From assembly GCF_000801105.2 (NCBI RefSeq), contig NC_079512.1, forward strand, positions 310,001 to 374,000: DNA of 64,000 bases, in the 5' to 3' direction. The notes under the pieces were generated by a model. The model saw only the letters and a program-made list of their open reading frames with translations, did not search any database and was not told the origin of the DNA. Positions 1 through 10,795 of this stretch are shown in pieces. The first letter of the stretch is position 1; every line of letters begins with the position of its first letter. A program made the translations under genes and the position numbers. Origin of the DNA: Raphanus sativus. Lineage: Eukaryota; Streptophyta; Magnoliopsida; Brassicales; Brassicaceae.

Positions 1-2
1 GT

Positions 3-194
3 AGCAGCTCTGATGAGACTGAGGAAGAGTCCCCTGACCCGCCTCAAAAAGAAGAGAAAGCCATTGCTCAGGCTGCTGGTAAAGTAAAGACCAACGCTCG
101 GAACAAACCAGGCACGAGCCAACAAGGCCAGAATGAAAAGAAGAAGAGCACCAAAACAACCAAAAACAAAACAGCCTCCAATCGGAGGCACTAA
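3..194 (+). pseudogene. LINE ORF1, C-terminal end (partial)
   Basis: The frame starting at base 3 is open from the window edge to a TAA at 192-194. The 63 visible residues are acidic (Asp/Glu/Ser) at first, then very rich in Lys, Asn, Gln and Thr. This fits the basic, disordered tail of a plant LINE ORF1 nucleic-acid-binding protein. The TAA is followed directly by the ATG of ORF2 at 195, with no spacer. The upstream part, where a zinc knuckle would be expected, is outside the window. It is called a pseudogene because the element as a whole is decayed, although this piece itself is open. Confidence 0.6.
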
Positions 195-3100
195 ATGATG
201 ATTTCTCTTTTTGCGTGGAATACCCGGGGCTTCAACAAAACGCGCAAACATCAATCTTTTCGTACTTGGATTCAATCTTCTACTCCCTCTTTTGGCTGCT
301 TACTTGAAACTCGTGTTCAAGAGAGTAACTGTGAACGCATCTTAAATACTACTCTTCCAGGCTGGAAGCATCTCAATAACTACGATCATCATCGGCTTGG
401 AAAAATCTGGGTCGTATGGTCTGACAACGTCAACGTTACGGTTCTTTACAAGAGTGCTAAGATCATCACCGTCTGGGTCACCTCTGCGACGGGGGAAGCT
501 TTCCTCTGTTCTTGTATTTATGCTTCCAATTTTCAGAGAGAGAGATGACATCTCTGGGAAGATTTGATTCAAAATAATACCCAGTTCACTTCTCACGGAG
601 TGCCTTGGATAATCATGGGAGACTTTAACGAGACCCTCTCTTCTTCTGAACATTCCACGGGTCTCAACCCTCGGCATCAAGGAGGAATGCGAGAGTTTCA
701 ACACACTGTCTCCACCTGCAATCTTACGGACCTCACGTCACTGGGTAATACGTTCACATGGACCAACAGCCAGCCAGCAAATCCCATTGCTAAGAAACTG
801 GATCGCGTTCTTGTCAATGATGTCTGGCTTACTCAATTCTCTCAGTCTTACGCACAGTTTGAGCCCTGTGGTGTTTCGGATCATACTCGCTGCAAGGTGT
901 TTTTAGAAGCTCAGACTTTGGGGAAGAAAAGACCTTTTAAGTTCTTTAACTTCTTGGTCGATCATCCAGACTTCGCCACTGTTGTCGCTGAGACTTGGAA
1001 CGAGACAGAGCCACTATACCACTCGCGCTCTGCTCTTTACCTCTTCCACCGCAAATTAAAGCTTCTGAAGCCTGCTCTCCGACTTCTAAATAAGACCAAA
1101 TTTGGTGATATCCCTTTTCGTTCAAAGGAAGCTCTTCAGAACCTGTGTGATAAGCAGGAACAAGCTTTGGCAAACCCAGACACAACTACTTTTGAAGCGG
1201 TTGCAGAAGCAACAACATCTTGGAACTACTGGGCTGGTATAGAGGAGCAGTTTCTCAGGCAGAAGTCTCGTATTACTTGGTGATTCAGAACACATCTTTT
1301 TCTACAAGATTGTCCAAAGCAGGACATCGTACAATGCAATCAGAAAACTGGTCCTCGCGGGTGGAGTGATAATTACTGACCCTACAGAAATGAAACAGGC
1401 TGCGGCGACATACTTTGCGCAATTTATTGGTCCTGCCCTGATCAAACGACACCTGATACGGCTGATATACCAAGCCTTTCAGAGCTGCTGGAATTCCGAT
1501 GCCCTGAAAATATTGCAGAGCTCCTCGTTCGTCCTATCTCAGAGGCAGAGATAAAGAATTTTCTGTTTGCTATGCCTTCAAACAAAGCTCCGGGACCTGA
1601 CGGCTACCCTGCTGAGTTCTATCGTTCTGCTTGGCCCATCATCAGTACCAACTTCACCATTGCAGTTCAGTCCTTCTTTATGTATGGGTTTTTACCGAAA
1701 GGAGTAAACGCAACAATTCTCGCCCTCATTCCAAAGGTTCAAGGAGCAGAAACCTTAAAAGACTTTCGCCCTATCTCTTGCTGCAACATTCTCTACAAGG
1801 TTGTCTCTAAAATCCTTGCCAATCGTCTGAAAGTATTCCTACCAGAGTTGATTGAAACGAATCAGTGTGCATTTGTAAAGGGGCGGCTTCTCCTAGAGAA
1901 TGTCTTACTAGCCACAGAACTGGTAAAGAACTACCATAAGGACTCCATCACGGCTCGCAGCGTTCTGAAACTCGATATATCAAAGGCTTTTGACTCAGTA
2001 AACTGGTCTTTCATTTTAGACACACTCCGAGCCATGAACATACCAGAACAGTTTGTGCATTGGATCCATGTCTGCCTCTCGACTGCTGCTTTCTCTGTAT
2101 CTATCAATGGGGAACTTGAGGGATTCTTCCCTAGTACCCGAGGTCTCCGTCAAGGTTGTGCTCTCTCTCCGTATCTTTTTGTCATTGCAATTAATGTTCT
2201 CTCACATCTTCTGAATAGAGCAGCCTCATCTGGAACTATTGGTTATCATCCTACATGCTCAGAAGTGAACCTTATGCATCTAAGCTTCGCTGATGACATC
2301 ATGATTTTCACTAATGGAGACACTGAATCTCTTCGGGGAATCTTCTCAGTGCTAGATCAGTTCAAACGCCTATCTGGTCTTAATATAAACCCAGCGAAAT
2401 CCTCTATCTACATGGCAGGAAGAATTAGTCAAGAGTTTCGTGATGAAGTTACCAGTTTGGGAATTCCAGTCGATAGCCTTCCGGTCCGGTACGTGGGGCT
2501 CCCTCTCACGACTAAATCCATGACGTGCACTGATTACGAACCCCTCATTGATAAGATCAGAACGCGCCTCCTCTCCTGGTCTAGCCTCTCTCTCTCGTAT
2601 GCTGGCCGGCTTCAGCTTATTAACACTGTCATTGTAAGCATCACAAACTTCTGGTGCTCAGTGTTCCGTCTTCCGAAGAGATGTCTTGAAACTATTGAGA
2701 GTATGTGCAGCGCTTTCCTCTGGTCTGGATCACCAAACTCCACCACCAGAGCCAAAGAGGCATGGGAAGATGTATGTAAACCAAAGAATGAGGGAGGCCT
2801 TGGTATACGATGTATGGCTGACTCATCTCGGGTTTTTGCTTTAAGTCTGATATGGAGATATCTTACCAACTCAGGCTCTCTCTGGGTTGCGTGGACCAGA
2901 AGAAACCTCTTGCGGAATCGTTGTTTCTGGGATGTTAGTGATAAATCATCGGGATCATGGATATGGCGCAAACTCCTAAAGCTTCGGCAGCAGGCTGCGA
3001 CGTTTCTGCGATCTGAGATTCATAACGGTAAAGATACTCTCTTCTGGTTTGACAATTGGCTGGATATGGGCAAGTTGATTGATATTGCGGGAGCATCAGG

Positions 3101-3845
3101 TACTCAAGTCATGGGCATCCAACGGTATGCAACGGTTTCGTCTGCAGACTTGTCTGGTAGGTGGAACTTAAGGCGATGTCGTAGTAATCACCTACGGGCG
3201 ATGATTACTCGTATCAACTCAGTACCACCGCCGGTAGAGGAGGCAGGCTGTGACTGTTTGCTATGGCGTCATGGGGAAAATGACTACAAAGGTTGGTTCT
3301 CTTCGAAGAACACTTGGAATCAGGTAAGAAAACAAGGCAGTATAGTGGAATGGAGCAAGCTGATCTGGTTCTCACAAGCTGTTCCCCGCTACTCTTTCAT
3401 TGCGTGGCTGGCTCTCCGCAACAGACTCTCGACTAGTGATCGTACTCAAGTATGGGGTGAGCATCAGTCTTGTCGGTTATGTGGTGAGCCAAATGAGTCC
3501 CGCGACCACCTCTTTTTCGCATGTCCATATTCATACACGATTTGGACAGAGCTCACAGGCTCTCTTCTATCTAGGCCAAGCCCAGACTGGAGTATCACGG
3601 TCACAACATTGTTGTCGCCTCGCAGGTCTACCATTGATTCATGTCTTCTTCGACTATCCTTCCAGGCTGTAATCCATAGTATATGGAGGGAAAGGAACAG
3701 CAGGAAGCACACGGATGCTCACCGTACCGCTCAACAACTCACGAAGTTTATAGACAAGACAATACGCAACCGCATCCCCTCTCTTCGTTCTAGGAACGCA
3801 GGGAACTGCAGTAGCCTGATGATCCGCTGGATGGGAAGAAATTAA
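195..3845 (+). pseudogene. LINE ORF2 (endonuclease-reverse transcriptase), broken
   Basis: The first part (195-1283) reads as an AP-type endonuclease: an N-terminal MISLFAWNTRG, a later IMGDFNE, and GVSDHT near the end. The second part (from about 1433, long open frame 1572-3845) is a reverse transcriptase with APGPDG, a polymerase block KLDISKAFDSV, GLRQGCALSPYLF, and the catalytic FADD at 2286-2297. The C-terminal region has a Cys-x2-Cys and His/Cys cluster (CRLCGEP..RDHLFFACP) typical of the plant RT zinc-binding domain. Breaks: an in-frame TGA at 546-548, where LINEs usually have Trp; a stop at 1281-1283 with a small loss just after; and a frame change near 1433. It is therefore a dead copy. 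The reverse transcriptase body is otherwise well preserved, so inactivation looks fairly recent. Confidence 0.9.
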
Positions 3846-3999
3846 TAGTTTGCTGTTTCTTTCTTTCTTAAAGATGATGTTGTTCCCAGATTTCCGAACT
3901 CTTTCGTATTGTAAACTTTTTTTTTTGTTGATAAATAAATTTAACATTTCAACAAAAAAAAAAAAAAAATTAGAATCTAGTTATAATTTTTTTAAAAAA

Positions 4000-4800
4000 T
4001 TAAAGAGTATTAACTCAGTATATAAGAAATTTACCTAAAAACTCAATATTTTTGTAGTGTAACCTACAAAATTTGAGAAAAATTCAAAAATATAATTTTT
4101 TAAATAAATATATGCACTGTACACTGACATATGATAATGTTCAAAAAGGTTTGAAAGCTTTATTGTTTCTGTTTATACAAAAGAATAAAGATTTCATAGT
4201 GGTTAGTCCACTAATTAAAGCAACATATAAAGTTTTATTAAAACAATTGTCAAAAAATTAGAACGATATCCATGTACTTTAAAAATGTATAAAGTGATTA
4301 TAAAATTTTAAACAACACTAATACGTATAAGCATAAAAATATAGAGCATTTAATCTAAAACTCAATATTTTCGTAGAAGTTAACCCACATATTTTTTTAA
4401 AAAAATGACAATATTGTTTTAATACATATTTGCATCTAACATAGGTTAATGGTCAAGGGGGTTTGGAACATTTGTTGTTTCCGTTTCTCTAAAGAATAGA
4501 GATTTCATAGTATTTAATCCACTAATTTTAAGCAGTATATTGAGTTTTATTAAAAAAAAATTGTGTACCATGAAAGATAATTTATGAGACAATAATAAAA
4601 GTTAAGAATGTAGTAAAAATGTTTCAAAAGTTAAAGAGCATTAACTCAGTATATAGGGAATTTACCTAAAAACTCAATATTTTCATAGTGTAAACTACAA
4701 AATTTGAGAAAAATTAATAAAATATTACAATATTTCTTTAATAAATAAATGCATTGTACACGGGCATAGGATAATGTTGAAAGATGGTTAATAAATGAAT
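4000..4800. repeat. Diverged ~310-bp tandem repeats, about 2.5 units
   Basis: Three adjacent stretches share the same order of landmarks. The phrase TTTACCTAAAAACTCAATAT appears at about 4031 and 4661, with a decayed version at about 4350. Each is followed by a stretch resembling CTACAAAATTTGAGAAAAAT, and then by a 'gatttcatagt..tccacta' segment in the first two units (about 4190 and 4500). The spacing is about 310 bases. Units differ by many substitutions, so the array is old. No coding potential was seen. It could be a decayed satellite or a duplicated transposon fragment. Confidence 0.6.
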
Positions 4801-6022
4801 TAATTTTATTATATAATAATATATTAATTATGAAAATAAAAATATAGAAACTAAAGTTCATATTTTCTAATTTTTCTAAAACATAAAATACTAGTTTGGA
4901 TATTTTTATTATGTTTAAAAATATTTAAGAAATTCTTAACTTTACTTTTTTATATTTTATTTTCATTTGATGTACAAAATATAAAAAAAAATAGTTTAGA
5001 CTATTTTAAAAAATTTGTGACTAGTTAAGAGTTATGACATCTAAAATATCAAGAATAAAATTTATAAACATTTATATCTGATGTGAATAATAAATTAAAC
5101 TTCAAATCCAAAATAAACCAAAACTAAAACATCATTGTAATAAATTTTTAATAACGAAAATAAACTAGCACCAAATCAGATCAACTAATTTTTGGTTCTC
5201 TCTACCATAGTTCACTTTATTTTCTTTCGGTGGCATAGTGAAATCTTCATCAAAATCTAAAAAAATCACAAATAAAATAGTCTAATTGGTATTATATATG
5301 ATTAAAAAAAGTCTAATCTAAAGTTTAAAACTTATCAACAAAACAATATACACAGGACTTAGAACACGTAAAACCTAGTACTACCGGTTTATAACAAACA
5401 AAATAATCGAAAAGCAAAAAAAAAAGAAATAAAAAGATATACAAAATTATTAGAGGTCAGCAGAGGAATAGGAAGACGGCAAAAAAATTGAAAAAAAACT
5501 AACTTTTTAATTAGAAATTTAGAATATAAAGTAGAATCTAAAACATAACTAAAAACTTTAAAAAATATAAAATTATATATTGGTTTAACCAGTGGTTCAA
5601 CTTGTACCGAGCTTTGGGTTTTGGTGGGTTTTTGCGGATTTTTTAATTTTGGATCTTTCGGAAAATTCAAACCAGATTTATCTCGGGTTACCAGATTACT
5701 GGTTCAACCGCAGGTCCGGATCGGGTTTTAAAACACTGCACGTCTTACACGTACGACTACGTTTGGGCTCGGTTTGGTTCTTACACTTAAATACGTTTAT
5801 TTCCGGCTTTGTAAATTAAAAGCCCATTTGAGTTCTGTTTGGTAAATTTTTGGTTTTAATATTCTTTTGGGCTTAGTTATATTTATTTGGACCTAGTTAC
5901 AAATCTTTACGGCTTTATAAGCTAAAAGCCCATTTAATTTATTTGGCCTGCCGTTAGTTAGGCTCCCGAGGTTCGATTGTGATCTGGTTTCATGGATCGA
6001 ATCGGGACAAGTAGTCGGAGAA
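4800..6022. other. AT-rich intergenic DNA, no gene seen
   Basis: 4800-5560 is very AT-rich and without coding signal. 5580-5760 has a G/T-rich stretch of the 'ggtttttgcggatttttt' type that recurs in Brassicaceae intergenic DNA. The last 80 bases before 6023 are the likely leader of the GT64 gene. No TATA box could be assigned with confidence. Confidence 0.5.
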
Positions 6023-7054
6023 ATGGGAGTAAAAGAATCAGTGAAGGTTGGAAGTAGCTATGGCTTCTTCTTCTCCATCTGGTTTCTTCTGTCAGTTACG
6101 CCGCTACTCGTGTATTCACGAACGCTCTCAGGTGATCCTGATCCTGATCCGTGCGATGCAATGAAACAGAGAGAGTTTGAGAAACTCAGATCGGATCAGA
6201 TCACCGTCCTAATCAACGGTTACTCCGAGTCCCGTATCCCTCTTCTTCAATCAATCGTAGCCGCGTATTCAGGATCCTCAATCGTCTCATCGATCTTACT
6301 CCTCTGGGGAAACCCTACCACCCCTGCTCAAGTGCTTCACCAGTTATACCACAATCTCACTCGTCACTCGCTCGGTACAGCTTCGATCTCTCTGATCCAG
6401 CAATCGTCGAGCAGCCTCAACGCCAGGTTCCTCCCTCGCGCTTCTGGTGTAGACACTCGCGCTGTTTTGATCTGCGATGATGACGTGGAGGTGGACAAGA
6501 AGTCGCTGGAGTTCGCCTTCTCCGTGTGGAGGTCGAACCCTGATCGTTTAGTAGGGATGTTTGTGAGGTCGCACGGTTTTGATCTGCAGGGGAAAGAGTG
6601 GATCTACACTGTTCACCCGGACAAGTACTCCATCCTCCTCACCAAGTTCATGATGATGAAACAAGATTATCTGTTTGAGTATAGCTGCAACGGTGGTGTG
6701 GAGATGGAGGAGATGAGGAAGATCGTTGACCGGATGCGTAACTGTGAGGATATATTAATGAATTTTGTGGCTGCGGACAAGCTGAGAGCAGGTCCAATCA
6801 TGGTGGGAGCAGAGAGAGTTAGGGATTGGGGAGATGCGCGTAACGAAGAGCAAGAGCAAGAAGAAGTGAGAGAAGTTGGGTTGAGTAGTAGAAGAGTGGA
6901 ACACAGGAAGAGAAGAGGCAATTGCATTAGGGAGTTTCATAGAGTTATGGGGAAGATGCCATTGATGTATAGTTATGGTAAGGTTGTCAACTCTGTTGGG
7001 GAACAAGGCTTGTGTCGTAAATCCGGAAAGCTTGTGTTTTGTGACCGAGATTGA
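6023..7054 (+). CDS. GT64-family glycosyltransferase (exostosin C-terminal-like)
   Basis: This is a single-exon gene of 343 residues, probably a type II Golgi glycosyltransferase that transfers a nucleotide sugar; the acceptor is unknown. An N-terminal hydrophobic segment at about residues 13-32 looks like a signal anchor. The core has the EXTL-like start (QITVLINGYSESR..LL) and a metal-binding DDDVEVD at about residues 151-157, the DXD motif that holds Mn2+ and UDP-sugar in GT64. A later EYSCNGGVEMEE and a Cys-containing NCEDILMNF segment match the rest of the domain. It corresponds by content and order to Arabidopsis At1g80290. The start chosen is the first Met ahead of the anchor. A possible polyadenylation signal (AATAAA) lies near 7198. 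Family assignment is firm; substrate is not. Confidence 0.88.
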   Translation: MGVKESVKVGSSYGFFFSIWFLLSVTPLLVYSRTLSGDPDPDPCDAMKQREFEKLRSDQITVLINGYSESRIPLLQSIVAAYSGSSIVSSILLLWGNPTTPAQVLHQLYHNLTRHSLGTASISLIQQSSSSLNARFLPRASGVDTRAVLICDDDVEVDKKSLEFAFSVWRSNPDRLVGMFVRSHGFDLQGKEWIYTVHPDKYSILLTKFMMMKQDYLFEYSCNGGVEMEEMRKIVDRMRNCEDILMNFVAADKLRAGPIMVGAERVRDWGDARNEEQEQEEVREVGLSSRRVEHRKRRGNCIREFHRVMGKMPLMYSYGKVVNSVGEQGLCRKSGKLVFCDRD

Positions 7055-7383
7055 ACCTGCCTTCAAAGCATTATAGCAACTTGTAAACTAAATGCTTCAG
7101 TTCAAATGAGTGTATTGTTACGATTTGACAAAGGTATGTAACCACTAAACTAATGTTTGTAATAAAATATTAGCGACTTGGGGATTGTTGGACAAATCAA
7201 TAAAAACTAAAGAAAGAGACATCATATCATATACTGATGATGACGCATAAAAGAAGCCAAAACCGGATCTCTCTTTAACGATTGTCCCTTTTCTACCAAG
7301 GATCTCATCTTATCCCACTCTACTCTGAATCTACAATTCAAAATTTGACGCATAGGGTGAACGTATATACTGTTACCTATGTG

Positions 7384-7391
7384 TATAAATA
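7384..7391 (+). promoter_or_regulatory. TATA box of the AOP-like dioxygenase
   Basis: TATAAATA lies 57 bases upstream of the ATG at 7448. Transcription would start at about 7415, leaving a short leader of some 30 bases. The position and exact consensus make it convincing. Confidence 0.65.
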
Positions 7392-7447
7392 GAACGCTGG
7401 TGGTATTCTATATCTATACACTAACTCATCATCACCAATACGCTTGA

Positions 7448-8566
7448 ATGGAGTCAGAGCAGTGCTTACCAATCCTAGACTTCTCCCGCGATAAACTAGT
7501 GCCAGACACGACTCACTGGATCACGATAAGAGACAGCGTCCGAAGAGCCATGGAGGAGCAGGGTTGGTTTGTGGCAGAGTTCAACGGTGTCTCATCAGAC
7601 CTCAGGGACGACTTGCTCTCCGGCATGAAGAAGATGTATGATCTCCCGTACGAGGTCAAGATCAAAAACGAGAACCACAAGGCCTCTCATGGCTACATGT
7701 CTATGGTCGTCGATGATTACAGGATCCACGAGAGTTTGGGGATCGATTATGCAACAGATCCCCAAGCTTGCAAAGACTTCTCTAAATTACTTTGGCCACA
7801 AGGAAACGACCCCTTCTGGTAAACTTCTATCATATTCCATTTCTGTTGTCTATCTATATACATCTTATAGACCAAATAGTTTGATTTTGCAGTCAGACCA
7901 CACATAAGTACGCAACGGCACTAGCGGAGCTAGACCAGACAGTGATGAGTATGCTGTACGAGAGCTATGGAATGGACCAGAAGAAGAACTCAGCAAGCCA
8001 TTCCGAGTCAACTCGGTACTTGTTGAGGATGCTGAGTTACAGGAGACAGAGAAACGGTGAAGCAAACACGGGTTTCGTGTCGCATACTGATAAGAGCTTC
8101 ATGAGTATACTCCACCAGAACCACGTCCTAGGTCTCCAGCTGAAAACCATGACCGATCAATGGGTCGGGTTTAACCCGTCGCCGACAAGATTCCTCGTTC
8201 TCTCCGGCATGGGTCTCACGGTATAGTCTAGTTAAAAAAATATATAAAAACTTTAGCAAATGATTTGAGTTATCATTGATCGTTGTTGTGGTGGTGGTGA
8301 AGGCGTGGAGTAACGATAGGATAAAGCCGTGTTACCACAGGGTGGTGATGAGCGCAGATGAAGTTAGATACTCTTTAGGTTTTTTCTCCTTCCACAAGGG
8401 GACCATCAGTACTCCGGAGGAGCTCGTCGATGACCAGCATCCTCTCCGCTACAACCCTTTCGAGCACGATGGTCTTCTCCGCTTCTACGAGTCTTACCTC
8501 AACTCCATGAAGAAATCCAGCGAAGATCTTCTCCACCTATACTGCGGCATCAAGCCACCGCAATAA
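7448..8566 (+). CDS. 2-oxoglutarate/Fe(II)-dependent dioxygenase, AOP-like
   Basis: Three exons, 7448-7818, 7893-8220 and 8303-8566, join in frame to 320 residues. The protein is a soluble oxygenase of the plant DOXC class, closest in character to the AOP1-like group; by order it matches At1g80320. The iron ligands are visible as HTD (about H188 and D190) and the distal His in YHRVVMS (about H245). The 2-oxoglutarate-binding Arg-x-Ser follows in VRYSLGFFS (about R255 and S257). The stop codons directly after exons 1 and 2 lie in introns and are not damage. Its substrate cannot be told from sequence: relatives act in glucosinolate side-chain and hormone oxidation. It lies upstream of, and convergent with, the two gibberellin 3-oxidases but belongs to a different subgroup. 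Confidence 0.88.
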
Positions 8567-8695
8567 ACGTGTGCAAGTCTATCACACAGTGTTTGAGATA
8601 AAATGATAATAATGTATTATACTAAATGTTTTTATATTAATGATGTTTGATTTGCAAATTTTAGTTTTATTTTGAAAAACATTCCAACAGGAGAT

Positions 8696-10026
8696 TCAAT
8701 TGGTGGGGTTAACGACCCTAATTGCTTCCAAAGCCTTGTCGAAAACTTCAAATTTGATTCGGAGATATTCACTCCAAGTAACTGGCCGGTATAGACACGG
8801 TCCAACTGGACCAACTATCTTTGATATTGGACTTATCTCCACATCACCAGCTGGACCTCCCCACAGATACGCTATCGATATTCTTGACCGGGTTTTGTTA
8901 ACTCTTGCTCTGTGAACCACGCTTGGGAATTTCCCGTTCGATAAAATGTGAAAGAGGTCGCCGATGTTGACAACAAGAACACCAGGAATCGGCTCTACCG
9001 TAACCCAACCGGACTCTCCTTTAAACACTTGCAGCCCTCCCATGTTGCTCTGGTGCACAATGGTTAGTAGACATGAGTCGGTATGAGCGGCTAGACCCAT
9101 GGCTCTTTCTGGCTCAGGACAAACCGGGTAATGGTTTAGTCGTATGACACCACTGCCCATTTTTGATCCAGATTTCTTGGCCTTGTGGGCCCATTCGATG
9201 TCGTCCACGGTGACACCAAGTGAGCCTAATATGGTAGACAGAAGTCTTCTCGCTAATTTTTCCATTTCTCCCTTGTACTCTTCGACTATTCCGCTGCACA
9301 GTATATGAACATGAAAAACACTCAAAAGAATATATAATTACTAGAAAATGTTTGTAAGACCCTAAGAATTGCCGTCAGTGTCAGAAGCCAAGTTCTAATC
9401 ATTTCATAGACTTAACTAGCTGTATACATAATATATTAATTTGCTCCTAAGATCCACACAATATATTAAGTTTTGCATGTGTAATCTCATAGTCAGTAAG
9501 TACTAAGTAATATAAGTTCATTTCCTTTACACTATGCAATACATGTGTGCAAGTGTAGTGGACGTTACCAGTATTTTGTGTAATCACGGGGCCAAATAGT
9601 AAGGAACTGGTTACGGTAGGAGCCATCGGCGATTGTCAACCCTTCTGACCACATTTTCTTCTCAAAGAAAGGAGAAATTCGAGGTTCACCATAACCACTA
9701 ACTCCTTTATCAGAGGAAGCAGCCTCGAGTTTCCTCTCTGACGGCATATCGAAAAAGGTTTTGGAGAGAGACTCGATGTCGTCGAGGAGCTTTTGTGGAA
9801 TACCATGGTTGGCTATCTGAAACACTCCCCACGTTTTACACGCATTTCCTAACAAAGTGGTGACGTCAGGATCAAAGAGGTTGATGATAGGAATGGACTT
9901 TTTCACAGCGGCGGAGGAGGGAGGCAGAAGGGAGTCAGCGGCGGTGAGTTTCCAGGTGAATGAGTCTGGTAGTGTTTGAAGACTGCCTAAGTTTCCAATA
10001 GATACATCTTCAGTTATTGAAGGCAT
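8696..10026 (-). CDS. GA3OX4: Gibberellin 3-beta-dioxygenase (GA3ox4-like)
   Basis: Two exons, 10026-9569 and 9293-8696, give 351 residues. The enzyme 3-beta-hydroxylates GA9 and GA20 to the active GA4 and GA1, the last activating step of gibberellin synthesis. The start was set at MPSITED rather than an upstream in-frame Met, because this matches known GA3ox starts and follows the TATA box sensibly. The iron site is AAHTD (about H223 and D225) with H280 in SVVHRARV; the 2-oxoglutarate site is RIS (about R290 and S292). LNHYPVCPEPERAMG is the family substrate-region signature. The single intron sits at the Cys codon as in GA3OX2, and both second exons are 598 bases. In Arabidopsis GA3OX4 acts mainly in reproductive tissue (known for the family, not shown here). 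Confidence 0.93.
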
Positions 10027-10096
10027 GGCTGGTGAAATTGAGACTGTTAGAATCTGGTGAGATTGGGATGCTCGTGATGTATACAATTGCTTAAGA

Positions 10097-10104
10097 TATT
10101 TATA
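10097..10104 (-). promoter_or_regulatory. TATA box of GA3OX4
   Basis: TATAAATA on the minus strand lies about 70 bases upstream of the GA3OX4 ATG at 10026. It also argues against the in-frame Met further upstream, which would sit at the box itself. Confidence 0.6.
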
Positions 10105-10109
10105 CATAA

Positions 10110-10790
10110 AACACACACATATGTTATGAATATATGTCGATCAGAACAAGTCTAATCATGCATATATGATGAGGATAAATCATTTTTTGATTCTTGTCCT
10201 TTTCTGGAGCTACACATGTAAAGGTCTAAGCTAGTGTATTATGGATAGAATACCTCTTATTGTGGTATTTCCAATTAAACCTAAGCAATTTTGATTGGAT
10301 CCACGTATTAAAATTGGCAAATGTTGGTTTCTCTATAATGATTATGTAATATTAATTACTGGCTATAATTGGGATAATGCCATTTTCCAATTAAAACTAG
10401 CAATTTTACTGGTGCCACGTACGCATGTTATGAAAACAAGTGTGTTCATGCATGGTGTGAGTTACAATTGTTGTTTGTCATTATTACTTTATGGAGAGCT
10501 TTTAATGACCCCAGGATTTGAGTCCTTTGGAGATAAGTATTTGTTAATTGCTTAAACATCAAAATCTAGCAAATTTTCACATTTTTAAATAAAATACTGG
10601 GGGAGGGGGGGGGAGAATATACCTTGTTTCATGTATTTTATCTTTTTTTCTCATCTTGATTTTATAAACAAAGGAACACACGTACGAGTATTTTATCTAG
10701 TAAAGTACTCGTATAACGAGGTAAAATACAATATCAATTATTTTTCATATTACTCAGATAAAAATCTGTACAATGATAAAATACAAATGT
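10110..10790. other. Spacer between the GA3OX genes, with a G-rich tract
   Basis: No gene was seen. The spacer serves as GA3OX4 promoter and GA3OX2 downstream region. A run of G broken by one A lies at about 10599-10613 on the plus strand and stands out against the AT-rich background. Two similar segments at about 10240-10300 and 10355-10420 (patterns like 'ccaattaaa' and 'gccacgta') suggest a small old duplication. Confidence 0.4.
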
Positions 10791-10795
10791 AAACA

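Larger units (their letters stand above)
1..3969 (+). mobile_element. Non-LTR retrotransposon (plant LINE), 3' part, decayed
   Basis: The segment has the LINE order: end of a basic ORF1, then an ORF2 with endonuclease, reverse transcriptase and a C-terminal zinc-binding region, then a short 3' UTR and an A-tract at about 3953-3969. There are no long terminal repeats. The 5' end lies outside the window, so a target-site duplication cannot be tested. ORF2 has a nonsense codon and frame breaks, so this copy cannot move by itself. This is the plant L1-type group; no closer family name can be given from sequence alone. Confidence 0.9.

Noticed and set aside
5389..5670. Minus-strand open frame rich in Phe and Leu
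   Set aside because: AT-rich intergenic composition, no domain, no conserved neighbour; chance frame.
7448..8566. Stop codons inside the AOP-like dioxygenase, suggesting a pseudogene
   Set aside because: Each stop lies just past a GT donor; joining three GT-AG exons gives an unbroken 320-residue protein with all active-site residues.
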